A stretch of 30,899 bases of DNA from DAOSVX01 sp964616495. Lineage in GTDB: Bacteria; Bacillota_I; Bacilli_A; RF39; UBA660. The translations under genes and the position numbers were made by a program. Location of the stretch: NCBI GenBank assembly GCA_964616495.1, contig CAZTRF010000006.1, positions 1-30,899 on the forward strand, written 5' to 3'. Of this stretch, positions 16,327 to 23,705 are shown in pieces. The notes under the pieces are model-generated. The model saw only the letters and a list, made by a program, of their open reading frames with translations. It ran no database searches and was not told the origin of the DNA. Position 1 is the stretch's first letter; each line of letters starts with the position of its first letter.

Positions 16327-16992
16327 CTAAGAATTTAAATCCCAATTTATGGGTTCAATATTGTTTTTAATTAAAAACTCATTTGTTTTTGAAAAAGGTT
16401 TGCTTCCAAAGAAACCATAATTACATGAAAATGGTGAAGGATGACTTGATTCAATTATCAAATGTTTTTTATTGGTAATAAATTGTTTTTTCTCCTTGGC
16501 AAAATTACCCCATAATATAAAAACTATTGGATCTTCTTTATTATTTAAGGTTTTAATTATGTAATCGGTAAGCCTTTCCCAGCCCAATTTTTTATGACTA
16601 GCCGGAGTATCTTTTTGAACGGTTAAAACCGCATTTAATAGTAAAACTCCTCTTTCGGCCCATTTAGTTAAATCCCCATTATCATTAGGAACTATTTTCA
16701 AATCATTTTGAAGCTCTTTATAAATATTTTGAAGAGATGGTGGAGTTTTTATTCCCTTTTGAACAGAAAAAGATAAACCATGAGCTTCTTTTTCTCCATG
16801 ATAAGGGTCTTGCCCCATTATTACAACTTTTACTTTTTCATAAGGTGTAAGCTGTAAAGCCCTAAAAACATTTTCTTTTTGAGGAAAAATAGTTTTAGTT
16901 TGATATTCCTTTTCTACTATTTCATAAAACTTTTTAAAGCCTTCACTTTTCCAAATTATATCTAAATACTTATCCCAACTATTACCAATCAT
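16327..16992 (-). CDS. ung: Uracil-DNA glycosylase, family 1
   Basis: Removes uracil from DNA to start base-excision repair. The water-activating motif GQDPYHG with its catalytic Asp and the DNA-binding HPSPFS loop are both intact, as is LLLNAVLTVQ. The length of 221 residues is normal. AGGTGG lies four bases or so before the ATG at 16992. It follows rlmH after 8 bases and is the last gene of the minus-strand block that starts at the DHH gene. Confidence 0.97.
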   Translation of the reverse strand: MIGNSWDKYLDIIWKSEGFKKFYEIVEKEYQTKTIFPQKENVFRALQLTPYEKVKVVIMGQDPYHGEKEAHGLSFSVQKGIKTPPSLQNIYKELQNDLKIVPNDNGDLTKWAERGVLLLNAVLTVQKDTPASHKKLGWERLTDYIIKTLNNKEDPIVFILWGNFAKEKKQFITNKKHLIIESSHPSPFSCNYGFFGSKPFSKTNEFLIKNNIEPINWDLNS

Positions 16993-17000
16993 TATTCCAC

Positions 17001-17435
17001 CTACTTATGATAGCTTTCATTATTAATAATTTTAAATGCTCGATAAATTTGTTCTAATAAAATTCCTCTAAATAAACCATGTGGAAAAGTTAATGAAGAA
17101 AAAGATATTTTTTCATTAACCATTTTTTTAACTTCTTCGTTAACTCCATCAGATCCTCCAATAATAAAGTTTATTTTACTATTGATATTAAAAAGATTAT
17201 TCAATAAATTAGCAAATTTTAGTGAAGAACAAACTTCTCCTTCTCGATCTAGAAGAATATTATATTCTTTAGAATTTATTCTTTCAATTATTCGTTTTGA
17301 TTCATCTTCTTTATTACTATCTTTTAATTCCACAACTTCTATATTATGATATTTATTAATTCTTTTAAAATAGTCTTCTATTAACTCCTTTAAATATGAT
17401 TCTTTAATTTTGCCAACACATATAATTTTAATCAT
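17001..17435 (-). CDS. rlmH: 23S rRNA (pseudouridine1915-N3)-methyltransferase RlmH
   Basis: SPOUT-class methyltransferase that modifies helix 69 of 23S rRNA in the assembled 70S ribosome. It starts MIKIICVGKIKESYL, has the LLDREG strand, the SAM-binding knot INFIIGGSDGV, and ends SLTFPHGLFRGILLEQIYRAF with the usual C-terminal YHK. Its 144 residues are close to the family norm. It overlaps the walJ-like gene by ATGA. The walJ-rlmH pairing is common in Firmicutes. Confidence 0.97.
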   Translation of the reverse strand: MIKIICVGKIKESYLKELIEDYFKRINKYHNIEVVELKDSNKEDESKRIIERINSKEYNILLDREGEVCSSLKFANLLNNLFNINSKINFIIGGSDGVNEEVKKMVNEKISFSSLTFPHGLFRGILLEQIYRAFKIINNESYHK

Positions 17436-18193
17436 AAAGTAACTACCTCAGTTCTATCAGAAGGTTTAGCACAGCTAACCTTTTTAAAAGGAATTTCTAA
17501 CTCTTTCATTTTATCATTAAAGGTTTTTAAAGCAATCATTTCACAATTGTTTTCTTTGCTTAAATGGGCCAAAAAAACCTTTTTGGTCTTAGGTCCAATT
17601 AATTTACTTAAATAAATAGATGATAACTCATTTGATAAATGGCCCTTATCACTAAGAATTCTTCTTTGAAGCCATATAGGATATTTACCTTCTCTTAGCA
17701 TTATAGGATCATGATTACTTTCCATAATATATAATTCTTTATTCTTAAGTTCTTCAATAGTTTTAAGGCTTAAATAACCTGTATCCGTAATATATACCGC
17801 CGATTTATTATTTTCAGTTATAATAAACCCTCTGGGATCAACGCTATCATGACTAGTTACTATTTTTTTGATTTCCAAACCATTAAAGTTAATCATATCA
17901 TCATAAATAACATAATTTAAAGGGTTATTATAGTCCTTTAAACTTTTATACATTTTATTAGTTACATAAATTTCTATATTATAATTATCAAGTATTTTAA
18001 AAGAACTAATATGATCAGAATGAAGATGAGTTACTAAAATTAAATCTATTTCATCTAAACTGGTCCCAAGTTCTCTAAGTTTCTCATTAATATATTTTAT
18101 ACTCATTCCCAAATCAATAAGTATTTTTTTGCTTTCTGTTTCAATGTAAGTTGAATTGCCACTTGATCCACTTGCTAAAACACAAACTTTCAT
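17432..18193 (-). CDS. walJ: Metallo-beta-lactamase-fold hydrolase, WalJ/YycJ family
   Basis: Cytosolic metal-dependent hydrolase; in Bacillus the family member WalJ lies in the walRK operon and links cell-wall and replication control. The start MKVCVLASGSSGNSTYIE is diagnostic. The metal motif THLHSDH is followed by further ligands in SHDSVDP, YITDTG and ESNHD. The frame extends 20 codons upstream, but that part overlaps the preceding peptidase gene; the ATG at 18193 overlaps the peptidase stop by ATGA and gives the family start. The walRK sensor-regulator pair and walHI are not in this window. Confidence 0.9.
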   Translation of the reverse strand: MKVCVLASGSSGNSTYIETESKKILIDLGMSIKYINEKLRELGTSLDEIDLILVTHLHSDHISSFKILDNYNIEIYVTNKMYKSLKDYNNPLNYVIYDDMINFNGLEIKKIVTSHDSVDPRGFIITENNKSAVYITDTGYLSLKTIEELKNKELYIMESNHDPIMLREGKYPIWLQRRILSDKGHLSNELSSIYLSKLIGPKTKKVFLAHLSKENNCEMIALKTFNDKMKELEIPFKKVSCAKPSDRTEVVTL

Positions 18194-19629
18194 CGATACA
18201 TTGTCAAAGGATCGAATGCGTAAGATCCTCCACTCCATGGTTTTCCACTCCACATACCATAGTGTAAGTGAGTCCCTGTAGCTTCTCCAGTTTTTCCCAT
18301 AGCGGCGATGGTTGCTCCAGATTCAACATATTGTCCTACTGAAACATATAATTTACTCATATGAGCATATTCGGTGAAATACCCATTTTGATGATCAATA
18401 TAAACTACTAATCCACCACGGCTTTGACGCCCCGCAAATGTAACAACACCACTTGCAGCCGCATATATAGGAGAACCATGTTTTCCTGAAATATCTACAG
18501 CACGATGCATTTCACCCCAGCGCCATCCATAATAACTAGTAATAGTATAAGGCCTATTAGTTGGCCATCTCCATTCATCATTATCATTAATAGCGCCAAT
18601 AACTTTGCTTCCTCTAACTATTATTTTAGAAACAGCCGGTTTAATTTCTACTGATGAGGCAATGAAAGCTTCTTGAATTTCACCGTTTTTCATAATAACT
18701 TTTTTAGTAATTCGGTCTATTCCATTTTCTCCTTCTTGTTTTACATATCTTGTGCCCGTTGTTAAAGTAGGATCATATTCAGTTTCAGTGTCATAAACAC
18801 TCTCTTCATCATCAACAACATGCATTTCATATGTAACATTAATCATCGGATTAATAAGCCCGACATTTACAATCTGACCAGGAGATAATAATTGATTAAC
18901 ACTAGTAAACGTAGGATTAGCTATTAAAAACTCCTCTGCGTTTAGTTTGTTATTGTAAGCGATTGATTCAACATCTTCTCCAGCCTTTACTACATAAGTC
19001 TTTTGTTTTTCAGTTGTTCCAAACAATAAATATTGAGATAATTCATCACTATCTGTAAATATCTTGTTTTCAGTACTAATATGTGCATGTTTAACCGTTA
19101 TTTTTTCATTAAAATAAACAGTTTCAATTAATTCTCCAGTATCTGTAATTTCTAACTGTTGATCCTTTATATAAGCATTATATTCTTCTTCTGGTATAAA
19201 AACATATAAAAAGTCATATAAAGATTTCTTAAAAACATCTTCAGTCAAAGTATATATTTCTTGCATTTTATTTTCACTTTTAATGGTTATTTTATAAGCA
19301 TCAATCGTAAAAGGTTCACGTTCTTTTATTTGGCTATAAATTTGTTCAACACTAACCACATTATTTTTATAAGTAATATGTTTTTTAACATCTAATCCAT
19401 TTGGAGGATAAACCTGAGTAACATCATACTTTTCTTTAATAGCATCGCCTTCGCTATCAATTAAATCATATAACTCTTGATCATCATTGATTAAACCAAT
19501 TTTTTGACCATTCAAATAAACCTGATATACCTCTTGAGGATTTAAAAACTTTCTTTCAGTTAATCCCGTCAAAGCTATCAAGACAATAATCAAAATAGTA
19601 AAAATTATAACTTTAATTGTACTTTTCAC
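18190..19629 (-). CDS. Membrane-anchored LysM-G5-M23 murein endopeptidase
   Basis: Cell-wall peptidase with an N-terminal anchor helix (residues about 6-21), a roughly 190-residue region of unclear fold, a LysM peptidoglycan-binding domain at about 210-257 (TYVVKAGEDVESIA, ending LLSPGQIVNV), a G5 domain at about 262-340 (TGTRYVKQEGENGIDRITKK) and a M23 domain at about 355-479. Zinc ligands are H375 and D379 in HRAVDISG and the HLHY pair at 454-457. The GTG at 19629 has AGGAG six bases upstream. It sits between dnaB and walJ, where Bacillus carries purA and walRKHI. Probably cleaves peptide cross-links outside the cell. Confidence 0.9.
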   Translation of the reverse strand: MKSTIKVIIFTILIIVLIALTGLTERKFLNPQEVYQVYLNGQKIGLINDDQELYDLIDSEGDAIKEKYDVTQVYPPNGLDVKKHITYKNNVVSVEQIYSQIKEREPFTIDAYKITIKSENKMQEIYTLTEDVFKKSLYDFLYVFIPEEEYNAYIKDQQLEITDTGELIETVYFNEKITVKHAHISTENKIFTDSDELSQYLLFGTTEKQKTYVVKAGEDVESIAYNNKLNAEEFLIANPTFTSVNQLLSPGQIVNVGLINPMINVTYEMHVVDDEESVYDTETEYDPTLTTGTRYVKQEGENGIDRITKKVIMKNGEIQEAFIASSVEIKPAVSKIIVRGSKVIGAINDNDEWRWPTNRPYTITSYYGWRWGEMHRAVDISGKHGSPIYAAASGVVTFAGRQSRGGLVVYIDHQNGYFTEYAHMSKLYVSVGQYVESGATIAAMGKTGEATGTHLHYGMWSGKPWSGGSYAFDPLTMYR

Positions 19630-19638
19630 TTTTTTCTC

Positions 19639-20985
19639 CTAATTTTCTTCATTGCCAGTTTTTAAGTAATTTCTAAAGTTGCTCATATTTTTTTCAAATA
19701 GTAATTCAATAGTATCGGTACTACCGTTACGGTGCTTTCCAATAATTAATTCAACTTTTGAATTTTCGGTAGGAACTTCCGGTTTATTATAATAATCGTC
19801 TCGATACAAGAACCCAACTATGTCGGCATCTTGTTCAATAGATCCACTTTCACGTAAGTCACTCAATATTGGTCTTTTATTCTCACGCATTTCTACACTT
19901 CTTGATAATTGAGCCAATGAGATAACCGGAATATGAAGTTCCATAGCTAAAGTTTTTAAAGCTCTTGATATTTCAGATATTTCATTAGTTCTTTGGCCAG
20001 CATACCTAGAACTACCTGATATTAATTGTAAGTAGTCAATTACCACTAACCCTAATCCTGATTCCGAATTAGCCAAGCGACGGCATCTAGCCCTTATCTC
20101 AGAAATATCCATTCCTGAGGCATCTTCAATATATAGTTTTGCATCGCCAAGTTCACTTAAAGCTTCATTAACTCTATTCCAATCATTATGTTCCAAACGT
20201 CCCGTTTTTAATTTGTTCATATCAATGCCACCAACCGAAGCTATCATTCTCATAAGCAACTGTTCAGCACCCATTTCCATACTAAATATAGCTACTCCCT
20301 TACCACTATTTAATGCAGCATTAGTAGCAATATTTAATCCAAAGGCAGTTTTCCCCATAGCTGGCCTAGCAGCAATAATAATTAACTCATTTGGTTGAAG
20401 CCCACTAGTTAATTTATCTAAATCATAAAATCCAGTTGCTAAACCAGTTATATCACTTTTATTTTTAGCGAGTCGTTCTAGATTCTCTTGAACCTTTCTA
20501 ATAATTTCTCCAATTTTAACAAACTCTCCACTTTTTCTAGACTTTATCACATCAGAAAATTCCTTATCTGAACGATCCAATATTTCATTTAAAGGATCTG
20601 ATGATTCGTAAGCATCAGTAATAATATCAGTAGATACATTAATTAAATTCCTTAAAACGGCCTTTTCTCTAACTATATTAATATAATAATCAATATTACT
20701 AGCTGTAGCTACTGAGTTTATTACCTCAGTTAAATATTCTATGCCACCAGCATTATTTAAAGTTTTATTTTTTTCTAGTTTATCAGAGACCGTAGTTATA
20801 TCTAAAGGAATTCCTTCATTATGCAATTCAAAAATAGCATCAAAAATATGCCCATGACTTTCTAAATAAAACATCTCTTTTTTTAATTCTTCACAAACCT
20901 TATCTTCAGCATCCTTAGTTAGAAATGTTGCTCCTAAAACAGCCATCTCAGCATCAGTATTTTGAGGAACTTTTCTTTGAGCCAT
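19639..20985 (-). CDS. dnaB: Replicative DNA helicase DnaB (DnaC in Bacillus)
   Basis: Hexameric helicase that unwinds DNA at the fork. The N-terminal primase-interacting domain starts PQNTDAEMAVLGA. The RecA-like domain begins at TGLATGFYDLDKLTSGLQP, with Walker A ARPAMGKTAF and Walker B VVIDYLQLI. The QLSRSVEMRENKRPILSDLRESG motif is the arginine-finger region. A GTG at 20994 opens the frame nine bases upstream, but AGGAG eight bases before the ATG at 20985 fixes the start. It follows rplI by 13 bases, as in many Firmicutes. No intein is present. Confidence 0.98.
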   Translation of the reverse strand: MAQRKVPQNTDAEMAVLGATFLTKDAEDKVCEELKKEMFYLESHGHIFDAIFELHNEGIPLDITTVSDKLEKNKTLNNAGGIEYLTEVINSVATASNIDYYINIVREKAVLRNLINVSTDIITDAYESSDPLNEILDRSDKEFSDVIKSRKSGEFVKIGEIIRKVQENLERLAKNKSDITGLATGFYDLDKLTSGLQPNELIIIAARPAMGKTAFGLNIATNAALNSGKGVAIFSMEMGAEQLLMRMIASVGGIDMNKLKTGRLEHNDWNRVNEALSELGDAKLYIEDASGMDISEIRARCRRLANSESGLGLVVIDYLQLISGSSRYAGQRTNEISEISRALKTLAMELHIPVISLAQLSRSVEMRENKRPILSDLRESGSIEQDADIVGFLYRDDYYNKPEVPTENSKVELIIGKHRNGSTDTIELLFEKNMSNFRNYLKTGNEEN

Positions 20986-20998
20986 TATTACCACTCCT

Positions 20999-21439
20999 TT
21001 ATTTTGTTACTTTTACCATTACTTTAGCAACGACCCTTTTATATAATTCAACCCTTATATAATGAATCCCTAGTGTATTTATAGGATTGTCTATTATAAT
21101 AGATTCCTTTTTTATTTCGTATCCTTTTTCTAAAAGTAAAGAATATATTTGTTTATTAGAAATACTACCAAATAGTTTATCTTCTTTACCAGTTTTAACC
21201 TTAAATTCTAAAGTTTCTTTTTCTAATTTAACTTTAACCACTTCTAGCCCTTTTACTAATTCAGATTCATTCAATTTTCTTTTAGTCTCTTCGTTTTTTA
21301 AGTCTCTTAAGTTAGCTTCGTTAGCAACTATTGCTAACCCATTTTTAAGCAAGAAATTATTAGCATATCCATCACTAACATTAATAACCTGTCCCTTTTT
21401 ACCTTGTTTGGAAACATCTTTTAATAATATTACTTTCAT
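20999..21439 (-). CDS. rplI: 50S ribosomal protein L9
   Basis: Ribosomal protein at the base of the L1 stalk. The N-terminus MKVILLKDVSKQGKKGQVINVSDGYANNFL is diagnostic, followed by the long connecting helix and the C-terminal domain (KLFGSISNKQI). Length 146 is normal. The ATG overlaps the stop of the DHH gene by one base (TAATG), with AAAGGAG inside that gene, so translation is probably coupled. Confidence 0.98.
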   Translation of the reverse strand: MKVILLKDVSKQGKKGQVINVSDGYANNFLLKNGLAIVANEANLRDLKNEETKRKLNESELVKGLEVVKVKLEKETLEFKVKTGKEDKLFGSISNKQIYSLLLEKGYEIKKESIIIDNPINTLGIHYIRVELYKRVVAKVMVKVTK

Positions 21440-22389
21440 TATAATTTCTCCTTTACTAATTTCTCTATTTCTTTTAAATTAGTCCCTTCTATTTGGCAAG
21501 CAGCATTATTTTTGCTACCTCCCCCACCCAAATCTTGCATAATCTGGGCGACATCCATTTCTACACTTCGAGCACTTATACCAATTAAATCTTTGTCTAA
21601 AAAGCCTATTGCAAAAGAAGCCTCTACATTACTAAACATTAATAAATTATCTGATATTATTGCCAAACTTTTACGTTCATAAATTACATCCTTTTCACAT
21701 AAAACTATGGCATATTTCTTTTTATAAAATTCGGTTTTAAAAATAATCTTTTGAATTTTTATATAGTCTTCTATTTTAGTTCTTGTAAAATCAGTTGAAA
21801 CCATTAATTCAGCTCCACTTTTTAGTAAAAAAGATACCGCATTATGTGTCCTATAAGTAGTCTTCATACTATAATTATTACTATCAATATCAATACCCGC
21901 TAACATAATAGTAGCTATATATTTATTTAATTTCATTCTTCTTTTTTCAAATAAATATGCCAGCATCTCGCAAACACTAGAAACCTTTGAATCAATATAA
22001 TAATTTTCGTTAATGGCCTTTCCAAAAAGATGATGATCTATAAATATAACATTTTCAAACATTAAACAAAATTTAGGTGACTGACTTCTACTTTCATTAA
22101 AAGTATCAACTATTACCATTAAACTATTTTTATTAACCCTACTCTTTAGGTCAGCAAACTTCCCAATATTGACCTTTAAATTTTCATCAATATATTTAAG
22201 AGCCTTCTTTATTCCCCCATCAAACTTACTATCTTCAAGAACTATATAACTCTTTTTATTAAAATACTCACATATATTATTAACCGCTAAACAAGCACCT
22301 AAAGAATCAAAGTCAATATTTTTATGACCCATTATGAAAATATTTTCGCTCTTTTTGATTCTTCTAATCATTTTCTCATAATTAACCAT
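21439..22389 (-). CDS. DHH-DHHA1 phosphodiesterase, short GdpP-like form
   Basis: Matches the C-terminal half of GdpP (YybT), which hydrolyses c-di-AMP. Metal motifs are MGHKNIDFDSLGA, VIVDTFNE, FIDHHLFG and AGIDIDSNNY; the DHHA1 end shows LGGGGSKNNAACQIEGT. All expected Asp and His residues are there. At 316 residues it lacks the two membrane helices, PAS-like and degenerate GGDEF domains of full GdpP (about 650). The ATG at 22389 has AGGAGTG upstream and a good promoter 23 bases before it, so the short form is not an annotation artefact. Position before rplI-dnaB is that of gdpP in Bacillus. It could also act as an NrnA-type pAp or nanoRNA phosphatase. Confidence 0.88.
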   Translation of the reverse strand: MVNYEKMIRRIKKSENIFIMGHKNIDFDSLGACLAVNNICEYFNKKSYIVLEDSKFDGGIKKALKYIDENLKVNIGKFADLKSRVNKNSLMVIVDTFNESRSQSPKFCLMFENVIFIDHHLFGKAINENYYIDSKVSSVCEMLAYLFEKRRMKLNKYIATIMLAGIDIDSNNYSMKTTYRTHNAVSFLLKSGAELMVSTDFTRTKIEDYIKIQKIIFKTEFYKKKYAIVLCEKDVIYERKSLAIISDNLLMFSNVEASFAIGFLDKDLIGISARSVEMDVAQIMQDLGGGGSKNNAACQIEGTNLKEIEKLVKEKL

Positions 22390-22411
22390 AGATACACTCC
22401 TAGCAATGTTT

Positions 22412-22440
22412 ATTATACCATGGATAGAAAAATATGTGAA
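22412..22440 (-). promoter_or_regulatory. Promoter of the DHH-rplI-dnaB block
   Basis: On the minus strand, -35 TTCACA (22435-22440) and an extended -10 TGGTATAAT (hexamer 22412-22417) are 17 bases apart. Only one mismatch in the -35. It lies about 23 bases upstream of the DHH gene start codon. Confidence 0.8.
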
Positions 22441-22451
22441 CCAAGAATGTT

Positions 22452-22479
22452 TTTAAAAAAACCAAGAATAAAATTCTCG
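22452..22479 (-). terminator. Possible second terminator before the DHH promoter
   Basis: On the minus strand CGAGAAT and ATTCTTG can form a 7-bp stem (one G-U pair, 3-base loop), followed by one G and a run of T and A. Weaker than the rpsR terminator and placed just upstream of the DHH gene promoter. Confidence 0.4.
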
Positions 22480-22480
22480 A

Positions 22481-22585
22481 TTTATAAATTACCTCACTTT
22501 GCAAAGCTTCGCTTCCAAAGGCCTTCCAAAATGATGGGTCATTTTGGAAGTGAACTGAACCCCAAAAGCTGGACAGTTTATAAAT
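22481..22585. repeat. 87-base GC-richer segment between 9-base direct repeats
   Basis: TTTATAAAT occurs at 22481-22489 and 22577-22585. Between them the composition rises to nearly half G+C, and a perfect 12-bp stem with a 4-base loop (CTTCCAAAATGA/TCATTTTGGAAG, 22523-22550) is followed by TGAACTGAACCCCAAAAG. The segment lies between the rpsR terminator and the DHH gene promoter and holds no gene. It could be a small inserted element or the end of a decayed IS; there are no clear terminal inverted repeats. Confidence 0.4.
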
Positions 22586-22600
22586 AATTTTTAATTAATT

Positions 22601-22626
22601 AAAAAAACTTTATCTTTTGATAAAGT
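22601..22626 (-). terminator. Terminator of the rpsF-ssb-rpsR operon
   Basis: On the minus strand ACTTTATC and GATAAAGT form an 8-bp stem with an AAAA loop (22607-22626), followed by a T run (22601-22606). It begins one base after the rpsR stop codon. Confidence 0.9.
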
Positions 22627-22627
22627 C

Positions 22628-22843
22628 TTATTTTACATATGGGATTAAAGCCATATATCTAGCTCTTTTAATTTGAGTAGCAATGTGTCTTTGATGTTTT
22701 GCACAAGCACCGGTCATACGACGAGGCATTATTTTGCCTTTTTCATTAATATATTTTGATACTATCATTGTATCTTTATAATCGACACTCTTGCCTAAAC
22801 ACATTTGACATACTCTTTTTTTCTTACGAAAAAATTCTGCCAT
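22628..22843 (-). CDS. rpsR: 30S ribosomal protein S18
   Basis: Small ribosomal protein that pairs with S6 on the 30S platform. The sequence KGKIMPRRMTGACAKHQRHI is diagnostic, as is the C-terminal IKRARYMALIPYV. An N-terminal CQMCLGK plus later Cys residues recall the zinc-binding form of S18. The ATG at 22843 has AGAGGAGG upstream. It is the last gene of the rpsF-ssb-rpsR operon. Confidence 0.98.
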   Translation of the reverse strand: MAEFFRKKKRVCQMCLGKSVDYKDTMIVSKYINEKGKIMPRRMTGACAKHQRHIATQIKRARYMALIPYVK

Positions 22844-22857
22844 TATTTATTCCTCCT

Positions 22858-23319
22858 CTAAAATGGTAAGTCATCATCAGTTAAGACAACTTCTTCTCCA
22901 AAATCTTTAAAAGGATCCTCAGTAACATCTGTACTTTGAATAGCATTAACATTTTGAGGAATTGGATCAGGTTCATAACCGGCATTACCAGTATTAGAAC
23001 TTCCTTTCGCTCCTAAAAATGTTACGTTATCGCAAACAACTTCTGTAACATATCTTTTGGTGCCATCTTGGGCATCATAAGTTCTTGTTGAAATACGGCC
23101 TTCGGCAGCTACTTGGCTACCTTTATTACAATATTTTGCAATATTTTCGGCTTGTTTTCTCCAAGCAACACAATTAATAAAGTCAGCTTCTCTTTCACCA
23201 TTTTGATTAGTAAATGGTCTTTGAACTGCTAAACTAAAGGTTACAGTAGATAATCCATTAGATGTTGTTTTTAATTCAGGATCTTTTGTTAATCTTCCAA
23301 TTAATATTACTTTATTCAT
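22858..23319 (-). CDS. ssb: Single-stranded DNA-binding protein
   Basis: Binds single-stranded DNA at forks and repair sites as a tetramer. An OB fold begins MNKVILIGRLTKDPELKTT and includes FINCVAWRKQAENIAKYC and EGRISTRTY. A flexible Asn/Pro-rich linker of about 30 residues leads to the acidic tip DDDLPF, which recruits partner proteins. Length 153. It sits in the conserved place between rpsF and rpsR, only three bases after rpsF, with GAGGAG before its ATG. Confidence 0.98.
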   Translation of the reverse strand: MNKVILIGRLTKDPELKTTSNGLSTVTFSLAVQRPFTNQNGEREADFINCVAWRKQAENIAKYCNKGSQVAAEGRISTRTYDAQDGTKRYVTEVVCDNVTFLGAKGSSNTGNAGYEPDPIPQNVNAIQSTDVTEDPFKDFGEEVVLTDDDLPF

Positions 23320-23322
23320 ATT

Positions 23323-23607
23323 CTACTCCTCATCTAATTTAATAATTAAATGTCTTAGTACGTTTTCATTAATTCCAACTTTATGTTTAAATTCGTTAAT
23401 TTCTGAAACTTCAGCTTCAACAGTTAATAGATAATAAAAACCGTTTAGTTCTTTTTTAATTGGGTATGCCAATCTTTTTTGTCCAAGATCTTTAGTTTCA
23501 ATAATCTTATCTTTTTTAAAGACTCTTTGTAATTCGTCTACTGTACTTTTCACAGTATCTCCTTCAATTCCTGCCTTAACGATAAACATTATTTCATATT
23601 TATTCAT
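23323..23607 (-). CDS. rpsF: 30S ribosomal protein S6
   Basis: Ribosomal protein that partners S18 on the 30S platform. The start MNKYEIMFIVKAG and the later DLGQKRLAYPIKKELNGFYYLL are typical, and NVLRHLIIKLDEE gives the usual end. Length 94. The ATG at 23607 has AGAAGGAGGTG upstream. It is the first gene of a three-gene operon with its own promoter and a leader with two hairpins. Confidence 0.98.
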   Translation of the reverse strand: MNKYEIMFIVKAGIEGDTVKSTVDELQRVFKKDKIIETKDLGQKRLAYPIKKELNGFYYLLTVEAEVSEINEFKHKVGINENVLRHLIIKLDEE

Positions 23608-23634
23608 TAATACACCTCCTTCTGGTCTAAAATG

Positions 23635-23668
23635 GCTTATTTAAAAATAAGCAAGGAGCTAAAAGCTC
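23635..23668 (-). promoter_or_regulatory. Two-hairpin leader of rpsF-ssb-rpsR
   Basis: On the minus strand, a GAGCT/AGCTC hairpin with a 3-base loop (23656-23668) is followed by GCTTATTT/AAATAAGC with a 2-base centre (23635-23652). rpsF operons in many bacteria carry an S6:S18-binding leader; whether these hairpins are that element is uncertain, because I cannot place its conserved CCG bulge. Confidence 0.4.
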
Positions 23669-23674
23669 GTGAGT

Positions 23675-23703
23675 ATTATAGCATTATAAATTAACGATGT
23701 CTA
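23675..23703 (-). promoter_or_regulatory. Promoter of the rpsF-ssb-rpsR operon
   Basis: On the minus strand, -35 TAGACA (23698-23703) and an extended -10 TGCTATAAT (hexamer 23675-23680) are 17 bases apart. It begins immediately after the CPBP gene stop codon. Confidence 0.8.
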
Positions 23704-23705
23704 GA

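Noticed and set aside
18194..18253. 20-residue N-terminal extension of the walJ-like protein
   Set aside because: It overlaps the peptidase gene in another frame, and the downstream ATG with ATGA overlap gives the exact family start.
21087..21482. Plus-strand open frame of 131 codons
   Set aside because: Antisense to rplI and the end of the DHH gene, both certain genes; composition is a shadow of their coding.
371..22470. Repeated ACCAAGAAT at 371, about 22440 and 22461
   Set aside because: Short and AT-rich; the first copy is a terminator stem and the others lie in or next to a terminator-like stem, so chance or terminator similarity explains them. No CRISPR-like spacing.
22324..22587. Plus-strand open frame of 87 codons
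   Set aside because: It begins inside the DHH gene, crosses that gene's promoter and terminator, and has no ribosome-binding site. The GC-richer part is better read as a small repeat or IS scar.
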